Both the position numbers and the translations under genes were made by a program. Positions 23,205 through 34,084 of a stretch of DNA of 64,000 nt are shown one piece after another (the stretch's first letter is position 1; the number at the start of each line of letters is the position of its first letter). The notes under the pieces were generated by a model. The model had not been told where the DNA came from, made no database searches, and saw only the letters and a list, made by a program, of their open reading frames with translations. Where the stretch lies: NCBI RefSeq assembly GCF_901000735.1, contig NC_081544.1, forward strand, positions 23,489,900-23,553,899, written 5' to 3'. Origin of the DNA: Corylus avellana (lineage: Eukaryota > Streptophyta > Magnoliopsida > Fagales > Betulaceae).

Positions 23205-23969
23205 CTACACAAGGGTTCCACCCTTCACATACTCGGTGAAAGCGAGTGCAACCAAACCCAACATGGCAAACCTCCCATTCCACATCTCAGCATCTGAAGT
23301 CATGAACCCTTTTGACTTGGACTCCACGCTCACCCCTTTGAACAAAGGAATCAGAGATGCAAATGATAGCACAATGGTGGTTCCTACGAACCATGGGATC
23401 CCGCCGTTGGATATCTGAGCAAACACGTCCTGGCCCCTGGATAGCTCTACCGCCATTGCAGCAACGAAGCCAACCATGGCTAGCCTGCCGTTGATCCTCT
23501 CCGGTGCGGGCCCACTGAATGCCAACACGTCAGAGAACTTCGTGCTCACCTGCTCATACCAAAACACGTTGTCAAATCAAAATGTATGGTACAACGGTGT
23601 ACAAATGGTTATATCCTACAGCACTAGAGTTATTTCTACCTTAGGTTTAAGTGGCGCCTGTGGTATCGGTGGTGGAGTAGCCGCAACAGGTGTTGGCTGC
23701 TCTTGCTTGTCTTCCTGTAAGCCAAGGAAATGGACGGTTAGGATCATTTCTTGCACTTGGTTAAGCTATAACCTGAGAAAATAATAATAATAATAAGAGA
23801 AGCTTGAGACTCTACGTACCTCTGCCATGGACCGCACACGCACGGTAGCATTCCTAGGCAAACGTCGCACATAAGTACTGGGAAGAAACTGGTTCACCCT
23901 AGACCCAGTGGCCAAACGGGTCACAGGGGTGGCCAAGTAGGATTGCATTGCAGCCGAAGTAATCATCAT
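23205..23969 (-). CDS. ELIP: Early light-induced protein, chloroplastic (ELIP copy 2)
   Basis: Complement of join(23205..23549, 23640..23714, 23820..23969), 189 aa. The exon 1 and exon 2 products are identical to those of copy 1. Exon 3 differs from copy 1 only by Ala for Thr in DVF(A/T)QIS and Val for Leu in helix II. Transit peptide, Pro-rich linker, both E-x-x-N-G-R motifs and three helices are present. The whole setting (dymeclin 3' end before, AKR scraps and retroelement remnant behind) matches copy 1, apart from the missing MITE at 24369. Allele or recent duplicate cannot be decided from sequence alone. Confidence 0.92.
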
Positions 23970-24077
23970 GAATGCTTAGTGGAACAAATGCTAAATTATG
24001 TAGTGGAGAAATGTGAACTTGGAACTAATGCCTATTTGTGAGTGTGGATATCGCACTTCCACGAGAGTACGAGTGCG

Positions 24078-24167
24078 TATATATAGTGTGCCAGGGCAGG
24101 CAGAGGGGTGGATATTTAGGATCCACGTCCTCCTATATACATTTTGAAAAGCTCATTGGTTCACGTG
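24078..24167 (-). promoter_or_regulatory. ELIP copy 2 TATA box and G-box
   Basis: TATATATA at 24078-24085 and CACGTG at 24162-24167, with the same spacing from the ATG as in copy 1. Confidence 0.6.
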
Positions 24168-24368
24168 GGTTCGTTTGTCCACACATGATGCTGTAAGCGG
24201 CGTGGCCCTCAAAAGCACCGCTGCATTCCACTTTGTGAGTTTGTGGCCAAAATGGTTCCAAGCTTTCTCATTTCAACGGACTAGAACATTCCAGATTTTA
24301 CCCCTCACAGATTATGTGGCTCAGTTTTCTGTTGTTGGCCAATGGGGGTAATTTTATCTAGAGTAGAG

Positions 24369-24625
24369 TTAATTGAATTCTTTCTCGAGGAAGCTGCTTC
24401 AGAGCCTTTAGAAGAACAAGCTGGTAATTAACTTTGTCGACTAATATCAGAATGTAAATCTCAACCAAACAAACATATACAATCAACATTTCAATAGGAT
24501 TAGAGAGTAACAGTACCTTGCCAATATTCAAGATCTCGTTATCATGATTATGTCCGTAAACATTTGCAGTATCAACGATCCTTGTATAAATTGGGAAGAT
24601 ATCATAGAGTGTGACATAGTGAAAA
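24369..24625 (-). pseudogene. AKR exon 3/exon 2 scraps fused to LINE sequence (behind ELIP copy 2)
   Basis: This has the same structure as 9344-9600: the start of AKR exon 3 to 24404, then the end of exon 2 from 24517, then a switch at ATCAACGA into LINE-like sequence. It starts with the single TTAATTGAA that is the empty site of the MITE at 8684-9341. Confidence 0.7.
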
Positions 24626-26084
24626 ACTAGGTAACCACAATAGAAGCATCTTGCTTATTCTTCTGACCAAAAAAGCATGTACGCTTAAGAAAGATAAAAC
24701 TTAATTTCCTAATTTGATAATAATTCAATGGAGTTACTGTTTTAGCTAACAAACTAAACACACACACACACACATATATATATAAAAGAAAAAATACTAG
24801 TAGAGAAAGTAAATATAATCTTAGTAGCAATAGTAAACCTAATCTTAATAAAGAAATGAAATCATTAAAGTAAATCTAATCATATTAAAGAAAAGAAATA
24901 AAGTCCTAATAAAAAAAATCTACAAATAAAATCCTAATCAAATAAAATTAAATCATAATTCTAAAATAGAAAATTAAATATAATTGAAAATCAATTTGAA
25001 TCATGACAAATAATTCCTTTTATACTTTCATTGTGTGAGAATGAGTAAAATTATGATTAAACGGCACTATTCTAATATTATTTTTGACATTTTTCTTATT
25101 TTCGTTTTCACCGAAAATATATGTAAATGTCATCCTACATCAGACACCCCCACTTAAAAAAAAACTCGTCCTTGAGTTTTCTTTGGGACATGGCACGCGT
25201 GGCTCCTTCGAAGAAATGTAGTTGGAGAAATCTACATAAATATCACCAAGACACAATTTTTCCTTTTTGTCTACTCCATAAAAATTCCTCCTACGATTTC
25301 TAGTTCTTGGATGCCAATTTTGGTGGTGATCATGATAAGTTGCACCTGTGGTGGAGGAGGTTGTAGTTGTTCTTCCACTGGTGTAGATGTTGGAACCAAT
25401 GATTGTGGCTGCACATATTTTTTCTCTAACGGCAACTCCACTTTTTCGACCAAATTAATAGTCTCCACATCCTTTTCACCATAATTAATATTTTCTTCAT
25501 AGGCGGAGTGCCTCTGTGAAGATTTATATGAATATTGTTACGGACAGGTCGAATGTGATCGACTTATATCATCGTCAAAGAACTTGTCAACATAAGGAAT
25601 CTAAACGGGTTTCACTTGGATGCCATTGTCATCCTAGGAATCATTGTCCCTCTAATTCCAAAGGGAACCCATCTGCATGCGTTCCAATGTCTCCCGCAAT
25701 TGGCGCAACTTCTGTTGTACCATTTGCTAGAACTCTTGCAATTCGGCTCTCCAAACAATCTCTGATCGCTTAATGTATCGTTGGTAGTTGGATCTTAAAA
25801 CATCTCTCTAACGAACGACTTTGTCATAGAAGTTATTATTGTAGTACAAGTTGGCAATCGAATTTGGATAGCGCCGGCTCGGATACCCCATGAATTCGGC
25901 TCTCGAAAGAGCCCCTCTCCTACAAGCGATGTTGTTGGAGAAGGTTGTCACCATTGCGCTGATTCGCCATTGATCAGGATAAAGCCTTCTCTGATACTAT
26001 CATATCTGACATAGCAGAAGACTAAGTAACCAGAATCAGAAGCGTCTGCGTCTTCAAACCAAAAGATAAAACAAGCCCACAAGC
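24626..26084 (-). mobile_element. Retroelement leader/gag-like remnant (copy 2), running into a gap
   Basis: It matches 9600-10918 and then continues about 160 bp beyond the point where copy 1 meets the CACTA-like element. In that extra part the minus strand shows GTATCAGAGAAGG near 25990, like an initiator-Met-tRNA primer-binding site. A leader that reads into the gag-like pieces follows. Stops interrupt the reading. It ends at the N gap at 26085. Confidence 0.4.
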
Positions 26085-26184
26085 NNNNNNNNNNNNNNNN
26101 NNNNNNNNNNNNNNNNNNNNNNNNNNNNNNNNNNNNNNNNNNNNNNNNNNNNNNNNNNNNNNNNNNNNNNNNNNNNNNNNNNNN
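26085..26184. other. Assembly gap (100 N)
   Basis: Exactly 100 N. Retroelement leader sequence lies on its left and Copia polymerase sequence on its right, so the two sides do not obviously belong together. Confidence 0.99.
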
Positions 26185-27384
26185 TTCAGATGTTTAGGGA
26201 CCAGTGGCGATGCTGTCAAATGGAGGTTCACATTATTTTGTCAATTTTATTAATGATTTTTCAAGAAATGTTTGGGTTTATTTTATGAGACACAAATCAA
26301 AGGTTTTCACCATCTTTAAGCAGTAGAAGGCACAGGTGGAAAATCAAACTCGAAGAAAACTGAAGTATCTGAGATTCGACAATGGGTTAGTGTACAAAGA
26401 CACTGCATTCTTGGAATTCTGTAAAACATAAGGCATTACTCGTCACTTCACAATTAGAAAGACTCCACAACAAAACGAAGTTGCCAAAATTATGAACAGA
26501 ACACTGCTGAAAAAAAAAAAGAAAAAGAACAAAAAAAAAGAGGGTGAGATGCATGAGCTGGTTGAATGCAAGATTGCCTAAGAGTTTCTAGGTTGATGCA
26601 GTTAATTATGCTTGCTTAATCACCAACTGATCTCCATCCGTAGGTATTGATTCAAGGTTCCTAAAGAAGTATGGTTAGGTAAACCAATTGATTATTCTGT
26701 GTTGAGAATATTGGTCGTCCTACATAGGTTCATGTACAAAGTGGAGAACGGTCGAAATTAGATTCAAAGTTAAGAAAGTGTATTTGTTTTGGTTTGGAAT
26801 ATGGTGTTAAAGGCTATAGGCTCTGTGATCCAATCTCAAAGAAAAAGATTCTTGGCAGAGACGTGGTGTTTGATGAGGTGGCCAGTATGTTAAGAAATGA
26901 CAAGGATGAAGCATCGACTGACAACCAGAAAGGGAAACAGGTCATAGAGGTGGAGCTTGATGAACAACGTTCACTCATGGATGAATGTGATGATGAAGAA
27001 TCTTCAAGAGACTCACAACACCGATAAAAGTCATATTCTTTAGCTAGAGACAAAGATAACTGTGATCTAAAAGCACCGGAGAGGTATGGATTTGAGAACA
27101 TGATTTCTTTTGCTCTGATAACTGGTAGTGGAGACTCATTGTCCGTTCTGAATAGCATGCCGAAAGAGGAGGAGTCACTACAGAATGGTAAAACTTGGGA
27201 ATCAGTAGAATTGCTCGAGGGAAAGGAGCCTAAATGGTGCAAATCGGTCTATAGAAAGAAAGAGCCAACCATAAAAGTTGTTTGGCAAAGAGGATTGGCA
27301 GAGAAGCTTGGTATTATGTCTAAACTAGATCCTATGCTCAAGTTCAAGAGATGCTTGGACTTGAGTGTCACTTGTGGATTGTGA
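26185..27384 (+). pseudogene. Decayed Ty1/Copia polyprotein: integrase and start of reverse transcriptase
   Basis: Across several frames with stops I read integrase-core fragments (FSRNVWVYFMRHKSKVF, then RFDNGL, then TPQQNE at about 26250-26490). At 26794-27027 comes the post-core block EYGVKGYRLCDPISKKKI, typical of Copia integrase C-termini. At 27160-27290 there is a reverse transcriptase entry motif resembling ESLQNGKTWESVELLEGKEP. An A-rich insert interrupts it near 26510. Most of the RT and all of RNase H are missing; the reading jumps to a short tail ending at 27384. The element is dead. Confidence 0.75.
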
Positions 27385-27461
27385 TAGCCCATAGGGACTT
27401 GGGTGGAAGCATCTAAAAGAGGTTAGTATTGTTAGACTTAATGAAATTCAAGTTAAAGTGG

Positions 27462-27800
27462 AGATTATTGATGTGGTGACACTCATCCCTTAAAGTTGAT
27501 GGAATCTGTTAGTTTTCCTCTTGGTTTGGGATTTGATCTCAAATTTCCTTTTAGACTTTGAATTAGGTTTTTTGACACCAACTTGAACTTGTTTTTTGGG
27601 TGCCAACATAGTCATCCTATATATATAAAGGACATGATTCCTTTTGTTCAGGGTATTACATACAGAGCCGCACAGAAGAGGAAGAGAAAGAGTGAGCTGT
27701 TGTGTGTGATGTCACCATATATGCTATGTTGTAAGCTCACTAAAATACTCCCCAATGTGTCAATCCATTTGTGCATTTTGTCAGGTTCCCGTACGTCATC
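27462..27800 (+). mobile_element. Probable 3' LTR of the Copia remnant, upstream of ELIP copy 3 on the opposite strand
   Basis: A purine-rich word (AAAGTGGAGATTA, near 27450) is followed by TTGATGTGGTGACACTC. This resembles the polypurine tract and LTR start of many plant Copia elements. A TATA box (TATATATAAAGG, about 27619-27630) lies inside. The same block recurs at about 32134-32470 and 48736-49090, always 3' of an ELIP copy. The right end is not defined. Confidence 0.5.
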
Positions 27801-27956
27801 AAACAAACAAACAAAGAAAAAAACATGTAGAGAGGTTCCATTTGAATTGATAAATTCGTATGCTTTGATTTACTAAAATTGATTTACACTATTTGCTTCA
27901 GAATTACATGGACCTATATTGTTTTATTCATCGGTTCTAATTAACAAAATCAGAGT

Positions 27957-28741
27957 TTACACAAGGGTTCCACCCTTCACAAACTCGGTGAAGGCGAGTG
28001 CAACCAAACCCAACATGGCAAACCTCCCATTCCACATCTCAGCATCTGAAGTCATAAACCCTTCTGACTTGGACTCCACGCTCACCCCTTTGAACAAAGG
28101 AATCAGAGATGCAAATGATAGCACAATGGTGGTTCCTACGAACCATGGGATCCCGCCGTTGGATATCTGAGCAAACACGTCCTGGCCCCTGGATAGCTCT
28201 ACCGCCATCGCAGCAACGAAGCCAACCATGGCTAGCCTGCCGTTGATCCTCTCCGGTGCGGGCCCACTGAACGCCAACACGTCAGAGAACTTCGTGCTCA
28301 CCTGCTCATACCAAAACACGTTGTCAAATCAAAATGCATGGTACAACGGTGTACAAATGGTTATATCCTACAGCACTAGTGTTATTTCTACCTTAGGTTT
28401 AAGTGGCGCCTGTGGTATCGGTGGTGGAGTAGCTACAACAGGTGTTGGCTGCTCTTGATTGTCTTTCTGTAAGCCAAGGAAACAGACGGTTAGAATCATT
28501 TCTTGAACATCAATCAGCATGTGATCGTTACTCAGTTAAGCTATAACCTGAGAAAAAGAAAAAAATAAGAGAAGCTAGAGACTCTACATACCTCTGCCAT
28601 GGACCGCACACGCACGGTAGCATTCCTAGGCAAACGTGGCACATAAGTGCTGGGAAGAAAGTGGTTCACCCTAGACCCAGTGGCCAAACGGGTCATAGGG
28701 TTGGCCAAGTAGGATTGCATTGCAGCCGAAGTAGTCATCAT
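27957..28741 (-). CDS. ELIP: Early light-induced protein, chloroplastic (ELIP copy 3)
   Basis: Complement of join(27957..28301, 28392..28466, 28592..28741), 189 aa. Exon 1 differs from copy 1 at several residues (MMTTSA, ANPMTR, VNHFLP, YVPRLP). Exon 2 begins [16 protein letters not shown], the full 25 codons. Exon 3 has the complete three-helix domain, with [15 protein letters not shown] in helix III and EFVKGG near the end. Frames and splice sites are intact. The upstream TATA region is altered compared with the other copies (see 28858-28947). Copia LTR sequence lies about 160-500 bp beyond its 3' end. Confidence 0.92.
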
Positions 28742-28857
28742 GAATGCTTACTGGACCAAAGCTTTGAACAAATGCTAGATTATGTAGTGGAGAAATGTGA
28801 GCTTGGAATGCCTATTTGTGAGTGTGGATATTGCACTTCTTCGAGAGTATGGGCGCG

Positions 28858-28947
28858 TAGATATAGTGTACGAGGGGAGGCAGAGGGGTGGATATTTAGG
28901 ATCCACGTCTTCCTATATATATTTTGAAAAGCTCATTGGTTCACGTG
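28858..28947 (-). promoter_or_regulatory. ELIP copy 3 promoter: damaged TATA, intact G-box
   Basis: Where the other four copies have TATATATA, this one reads TAGATATA on the plus strand (28858-28865), so the minus-strand box is TATATCTA. The G-box CACGTG at 28942-28947 is intact. A weaker core promoter is inferred. Confidence 0.5.
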
Positions 28948-29147
28948 GGTTCGTTGTTTGTCCACACATGATGCTGTATGCGGCGTGGCCCTCACAAACA
29001 CCGCTGCATTCCTCTTGTGAGTTTGTGGCCAAAATGGTTCCAGGCTCGATCTCTCTTTTCAACGGACTAGTACATTCCAAATTTTACCCCTTTCAGATTG
29101 TGTGGCTCAGTTTTCTGTAGTTGGGGGTAATTTTCTGTAGAGTATAC

Positions 29148-29410
29148 TTAATGGAATTCTTTATCGAGGAAGCTGCTTCAGAGCCTAAAAGGACAAGATA
29201 TATAATTAACTTTGTCCACTAATATGAGAATGTCAACCAAACAAACATATACAATCTAACATTTCAATAGGATTAGAGAGTAACAATACCTTGCCAATCA
29301 TGATCTCGTTATATATATCATGATTATGTCCGTAAACATTTGCAGTATCAAAGATCCTTGTATTAGTTGGGAAGATATCATAGAGTTTGACATAGTGGAA
29401 TATTAAGTAA
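29148..29410 (-). pseudogene. AKR exon scraps fused to LINE sequence (behind ELIP copy 3)
   Basis: This is the same fusion as behind copies 1 and 2, more diverged. The exon 3 start lies near 29150-29187 and the exon 2 end near 29289-29350, with an inserted TATATA. The same ATCAAAGA switch into LINE-like sequence follows. Confidence 0.65.
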
Positions 29411-29439
29411 CCACAATCAGAAGCGTTTGCGTCTTCTAA

Positions 29440-30500
29440 CCCAAAAATAAAACAAGCTCGTAGGCTTAAGAAAGATAAAACTTAATTTTCTGAATTGATA
29501 ATAATTCAATTAAGTCTCTCTTTTACATAACAAACTAACACACACACACATATATATATAGAAAAAAAAAACTTGTAGAGAAAGTAAACATAATCCTAGG
29601 AATAATTCTAGAAGGCCTACCTGTATCCTACTTGTGTCCTACTAAGAATGATGTGGCTATTAAAATCACCCTCTGATCAAAATTCAATAATGATCAATCA
29701 CAAGCCCAATAGTAATTTTAATAGTCATATCATTCTTAGTAGGACACAAGTAAGCCTCATAGAATTAGTCTAATCCTAGTAGCAATAGAAAACTTAAATA
29801 AGGAAATGAAATGATTAAAGTAAATCTAATCCTATTAAGGAAAATAAATAAAGTCCTAATAAAAAAAATTCTACAAATATAATCCTAATCACATAAAATA
29901 AAATCATAGTTCTAAAATAGAAAATTAAATATAATTGAAAATTAGTTTGGATCATGACAAATCTTTGCTTTTGTCCTTAATTCCATTATTTGAAAACGAG
30001 TAAAATTCTGATCAAACGGCATTGCTATAATATTTATTATTTGACATTTTTCTTATTTTCATCTTCACCAAAAATATAGGTAAATGTCGTCCTACATCAG
30101 ACACCCCCACTTGAAAAAAACTCGTTCTCGAGTTTTCTTCGGTACACGGCACGCGTGGGTCCTTCGAAGAAATGTACTTGGAGAAATCTACATAAATATC
30201 ACCAAGACACAATTAAAGTAAATGAAATAATTAAAGTAAATGTAATGATAATAAGGAAAAGAAATAAAGTTATAATCAAATAAAATCTTCTACAAATGAA
30301 ATCCTAATAAAATAAAATAAAATTATAAAATAAAATTAAAAAAATTAAATATAATTGACAATTAGTTCGAATGGTGACAAATATTTCTTTTTGTACTTTC
30401 AATGTCTGAGAATGGGTAAAATTCTGATCAAACAATGCTGCTCCAATATTATTTTTGACATTTTTCTTATTTTTGTTTTCACCGAAAATATACGCAAACT
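29440..30500 (-). mobile_element. Retroelement leader/gag-like remnant (copy 3), partly duplicated
   Basis: It is related to 9600-10918. The piece with CCTACATCAGACACCCCCAC (minus-strand reading SRTSFFQVGVSDVGRH) is at 30012-30212. The flanking AT-rich part then occurs again at 30215-30520. No intact frame. Confidence 0.4.
29598..29778. mobile_element. Small palindromic MITE
   Basis: The ends are inverted over about 50 bp: AATTCTAGAAGGCCTAC... with ...TCCTACTAAGAATGATGTGGC on the left, and its complement GATATCATTCTTAGTAGGAC... on the right. The centre carries TGATCAAAATTCAATAATG. The retroelement remnant's sequence (TAATCCTAG) appears on both sides (29591-29599, 29770-29778), consistent with a target duplication. 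The core resembles 18833-19290. Confidence 0.6.
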
Positions 30501-30524
30501 AATTAATGTCGTCCTACATGAGAG

Positions 30525-30942
30525 TGGGGATTAAAAATTTGAGAAGTATGAAGATGAGCTTCTGCCGGTTAAGCATAGGGGATGTTGTCCACCAATTGTG
30601 GATGCAAAGGAACAACATTAATTAAACATGGGAATCAGCCCAAAACTGAAGAGGAGAATGTTAAAAGAATTACTTGGGAAATCAGGGCGCAAGAATGATT
30701 GCTAAAGGGCGATTCAAGAGGACTAAGGAGAACTTGGCGTTATGCAGTAGTTGGAAAATTTTGAGTTCAGCCTAATTGCAGATTGTCTTTGTTTTCTGAG
30801 GACGTTCGTTGAGTCATGCATGTAAAAAAGCTTAGCGGGCCGGCCGGGCTTTGTGTTGTTCTGCTTTACTGCTGATTGTAATTTGCAATATGATGTTGCT
30901 TGCTGGAGTTCCTGTTTGATATCTGGAGGGTTGTATCGATGG
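30525..30942 (+). mobile_element. LINE 3' end remnant joined to dymeclin sequence
   Basis: It matches 57940-58395: the frame fragment ending GRFKRTKENLAL, then the 3' UTR through TTGTATCGATGG. At about 30942 it passes directly into dymeclin intron sequence (GGAGGTTCATTCC, as at 6053-6066). The same junction exists at 47520. Confidence 0.75.
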
Positions 30943-31250
30943 AGGTTCATTCCTCATTTCTAATAAACTGGAGGTCACGTGCCCATTTTAATGCATCTTG
31001 TTATTGATTTTAGTTTTTCCATTTGTCTGCTATATGCGGTTCTTATATATATAATATATGTGTCATTGATTCCTTTGTTCTGTCCTACACCCTTACTTCA
31101 GTGGATTCAGCTTCAATTCAGAAGCCATAAATTTGTTTCCAGTTGATCCACCTTGACAAGTAAGTATCTGGATACATTTTTATGAAGTTAACTTATAATC
31201 TTTTCTAATAGAAGTTTAGTAATTATATATGTTCCTTAATTTTTACTTTT
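30943..31250 (+). pseudogene. Dymeclin fragment: one exon with premature stop
   Basis: This is intron sequence followed by the penultimate dymeclin exon (31102..31158, matching 6204-6261). The reading [17 protein letters not shown] is followed by TGA instead of VE. No last exon is present before the sequence changes at about 31250, so this is a non-functional passenger. Confidence 0.8.
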
Positions 31251-31454
31251 AAACTTGTGGGTTGAATATATATATATGGTTTAAAATTACAACATGTGGC
31301 GTGAACTCATTTTTTCTTAAAGGCTAAACCGGTTTTTTTAAGACATAATATATATTTGCATATTGAACCCATCACTTTTTAAGAGTGAACCGGCTTTTTA
31401 CTTAAAAAACCGGACATTAAATTAGCTTAACTAAGGGGGTTTAATTATATTTCG

Positions 31455-31810
31455 ATAATTTTCCATATATGAATTATTCAATAAATTAATTATTATTAAT
31501 GTCCAATTCAAATAAGAAAACAAATAATACAAATCAAATTATTATGCATTAATACGTTTAGTTACTTTAATATCTATATTAATACGTTTATGATTCTCCA
31601 AAAAAAAAAAAAAAAAAAAAACGTATAGGGTCTCTCACTTAACCGGTTAATAGTTTTCCATATATAAATTATTCAACATATTAAGTATTATTAATGTCCA
31701 AATCAAATAAGGAAACAAATAATACAAATCAAATTGTTATGTATTAAAACGTTTAATCACTTTAATATGTGTATTAATATGTTTAGGATTCTCCCAAAAA
31801 AGAAAAAAAT
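31455..31810. repeat. Imperfect two-unit tandem repeat, ~200 bp period
   Basis: The stretch TTTTCCATATATGAATTATT to TTATGATTCTCC (about 31458-31600) recurs at about 31655-31795 with scattered changes. TTAACCGGTTAA-like words lie near the joints. The pair is also present in the duplicate at 48080-48415. Nothing coding is seen between 31250 and 31980. Confidence 0.6.
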
Positions 31811-32133
31811 ACGTTAGTCTTACACTGAACCGGTTAAAATTGACCCAGTTCATATCTCTCCCTAATGCTTAAATCCACGTTTTGAATTTTAATTAGATAA
31901 AATGTGTTTAAATTGCTTTTATTTGTTTAGGTTTGACAAATAATTAATTAAATTGTAGGATTTTCTACAAATACTGGTTGTTCTGTTTGAATTAGGTTCT
32001 ATGCTCAAGTTCAAAGAATGCTTGGATTGATTTGAGTGTCAGTTATGGATTGTGATAGCACTTAGGGACTTTGCTGGAGGCAAAGGAGATTTGTATTGTT
32101 AGACTTAATGAGATTCAAGTCAAAGTGGAAATT

Positions 32134-32470
32134 ATTGATGTGGTGACTCTCATCCCATTAAGTCGATGGAATCTGTTAGTTTTACTCTTAGTTTGGGATT
32201 CGATCTCAGATTTCCTTTTAGACTTTGTATTAGGTTTTTTGACACCAAATTGAACTTGTTTTTTGGGTGCCAATTAACATAGTCATTCTATATATATAAA
32301 GGACATGGGTCTTTTTGTTCTGGTTATTACACACAGCCTCACAAGAGAGAAAAGGAAGAGAGAGTGGACTGTTGTGTGTGATGTCTCCGTATGCTATGTT
32401 ATAAGCTCACTAAAATACTCCCCAAAGGTGTCAATCCATTTGTGCATTTTGTCGAGGTTCCGTCATCAAA
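32134..32470 (+). mobile_element. Copia LTR-like block beyond the 3' end of ELIP copy 4
   Basis: It matches 27462-27800, starting TTGATGTGGTGACTCTC, with TATATATATAAAGG at about 32290-32303. Before it, 31995-32130 keeps only the last scrap of the Copia reading (around TCTATGCTCAAGTTC). The polymerase has been deleted. Confidence 0.5.
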
Positions 32471-32635
32471 GAAAAAAAAAGGCACATGCATGTAGAGAGG
32501 TCCCATTTGAAATGATAAATTCGTATGCTTTGATTTACTAACATTGGTTTACACTATTTGCTTCAGAATTACATATATGGAACTATATTGTTTTATTCAT
32601 CGGTTCGAATTACTTCTAAGTAGCAAAGTCAGAGT

Positions 32636-33404
32636 CTACACAAGGGTTCCACCCTTCATATACTCGGTGAAGGCAAGTGCAACCAAACCCAACATGGCAA
32701 ACCTCCCATTCCACATCTCAGCATCTGAAGTCATAAACCCGTCTGACTTGGACTCCACGCTCACCCCTTTGAACAAAGGAATCAGAGATGCAAACGATAG
32801 CACAATGGTGGTTCCTACGAACCATGGGATCCCGCCGTTGGATATCTGAGCAAACACATCCTGGCCCCTGTATAGCTCTACCGCCATCGCAGAAACGAAG
32901 CCAACCATGGCTAGCCTGCCGTTGATCCTCTCCGGTGCGGGCCCACTGAATGCAAACAAGTCAGAGAAGTTCGTGCTCATCTGCTCATACCAAAACACCT
33001 TGTCAAATCAAAATGCATGGTACAACGGTGTACAAATAGTTATATATATATATCCTACAGCACTAGTACTATTTATACGTACCTTAGGTTTAGGTGTTGG
33101 TTGCTCTTGCTTGTCTTTCTGTAAGCCAAGGAATTACAGACGGTTAGGATCATTTATTGCACATCAATCAGCATGTGATCGTTACTTAGTTAAGCTATAA
33201 CCTGGGAAAATAATAATAATAATAATAATAAGAGAAGCTTCAGACTCTACGTACCTCTGCCATGGACCGCACACGCATGGTAGCATTCCTAGGCAAACGT
33301 GGCACATAAGTGCTGGGAAGAAACTGGTTCACCCCAGACCCAGTGGCCAAACGGGTCACAGGGGTGGCGAAGCAGGATTGCATTGCAGCCGAAGTAGTCA
33401 TCAT
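32636..33404 (-). CDS. ELIP: Early light-induced protein, chloroplastic (ELIP copy 4, short linker)
   Basis: Complement of join(32636..32980, 33083..33118, 33255..33404), 176 aa. Exon 1 reads [18 protein letters not shown] and later GSGVNQFLP. Exon 2 is only 12 codons ([12 protein letters not shown]): 13 codons of the Pro-rich linker found in copies 1-3 are missing, and the frame is kept. Exon 3 starts [20 protein letters not shown] and holds all three helices and both chlorophyll-binding motifs. TATATATA (33521-33528) and a G-box (33586-33591) lie upstream. It is close to copy 5 and is part of a segmental duplicate of 47280-52200. Confidence 0.91.
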
Positions 33405-33520
33405 GAATGCTTAGCTAGCTAGTGGAACAAATGCTAAATTATGTAGTGGAGAAATGTGAGCTTGGAATTAATGCCTATTTGTGAGTGTGGATATTGCACT
33501 TCTACGAGAGTATGGGTGCG

Positions 33521-33591
33521 TATATATAGTGTGCGAGGGCAGGCAGAGGGGTGGATATTTGTATATTTTGAAAAGCTCATTGGTTCACGTG
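33521..33591 (-). promoter_or_regulatory. ELIP copy 4 TATA box and G-box
   Basis: TATATATA at 33521-33528 and CACGTG at 33586-33591. The interval between them is shorter than in copies 1-3. Confidence 0.6.
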
Positions 33592-34084
33592 CATGGGTTG
33601 GTTTGTCCACGTACATGATGGTGTAAGCGCGCGGCGTGGCCCTCACAAGCACCGCTGCATTTCACTTGTGAGTTTGAGGCCAAAATGGTTCCAGCGTTGA
33701 TTTGTCTTTTCTACGGACTCGCGCATTCCAAATTTTACCCCTCACTACAGTCACAGATTTTGTGGCTCAGTTTTCTGTTGTTGGCCAATGGGGTAAATTT
33801 CTCTAAAGTTAAATGAGAACCACTTTCTCGCATGTTTTTCTTGTTTTACACCTCGCTAATTGGTGACGGGTTAAAACTAATACGTCACAAATATTTTTAG
33901 TGACGTGTTACACAATGACACGTCACTAAAGAATTTTAATACATGTATATACGTTATTAAATACTCAGTTTTTTGTAGTATATATATATGCATGATAAGA
34001 AAAGATGGTGGGAATTCAGACTACAGTACTTACATTTTGATGTATGTATAGTTTTTGCTCATAGCGTACCATAATTATTCCTAC

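Noticed and set aside
27583..27876. A 97-residue frame downstream of the Copia remnant
   Set aside because: It spans an LTR-like block with a TATA box. The duplicates at 32305 and about 48920 do not keep the same frame.
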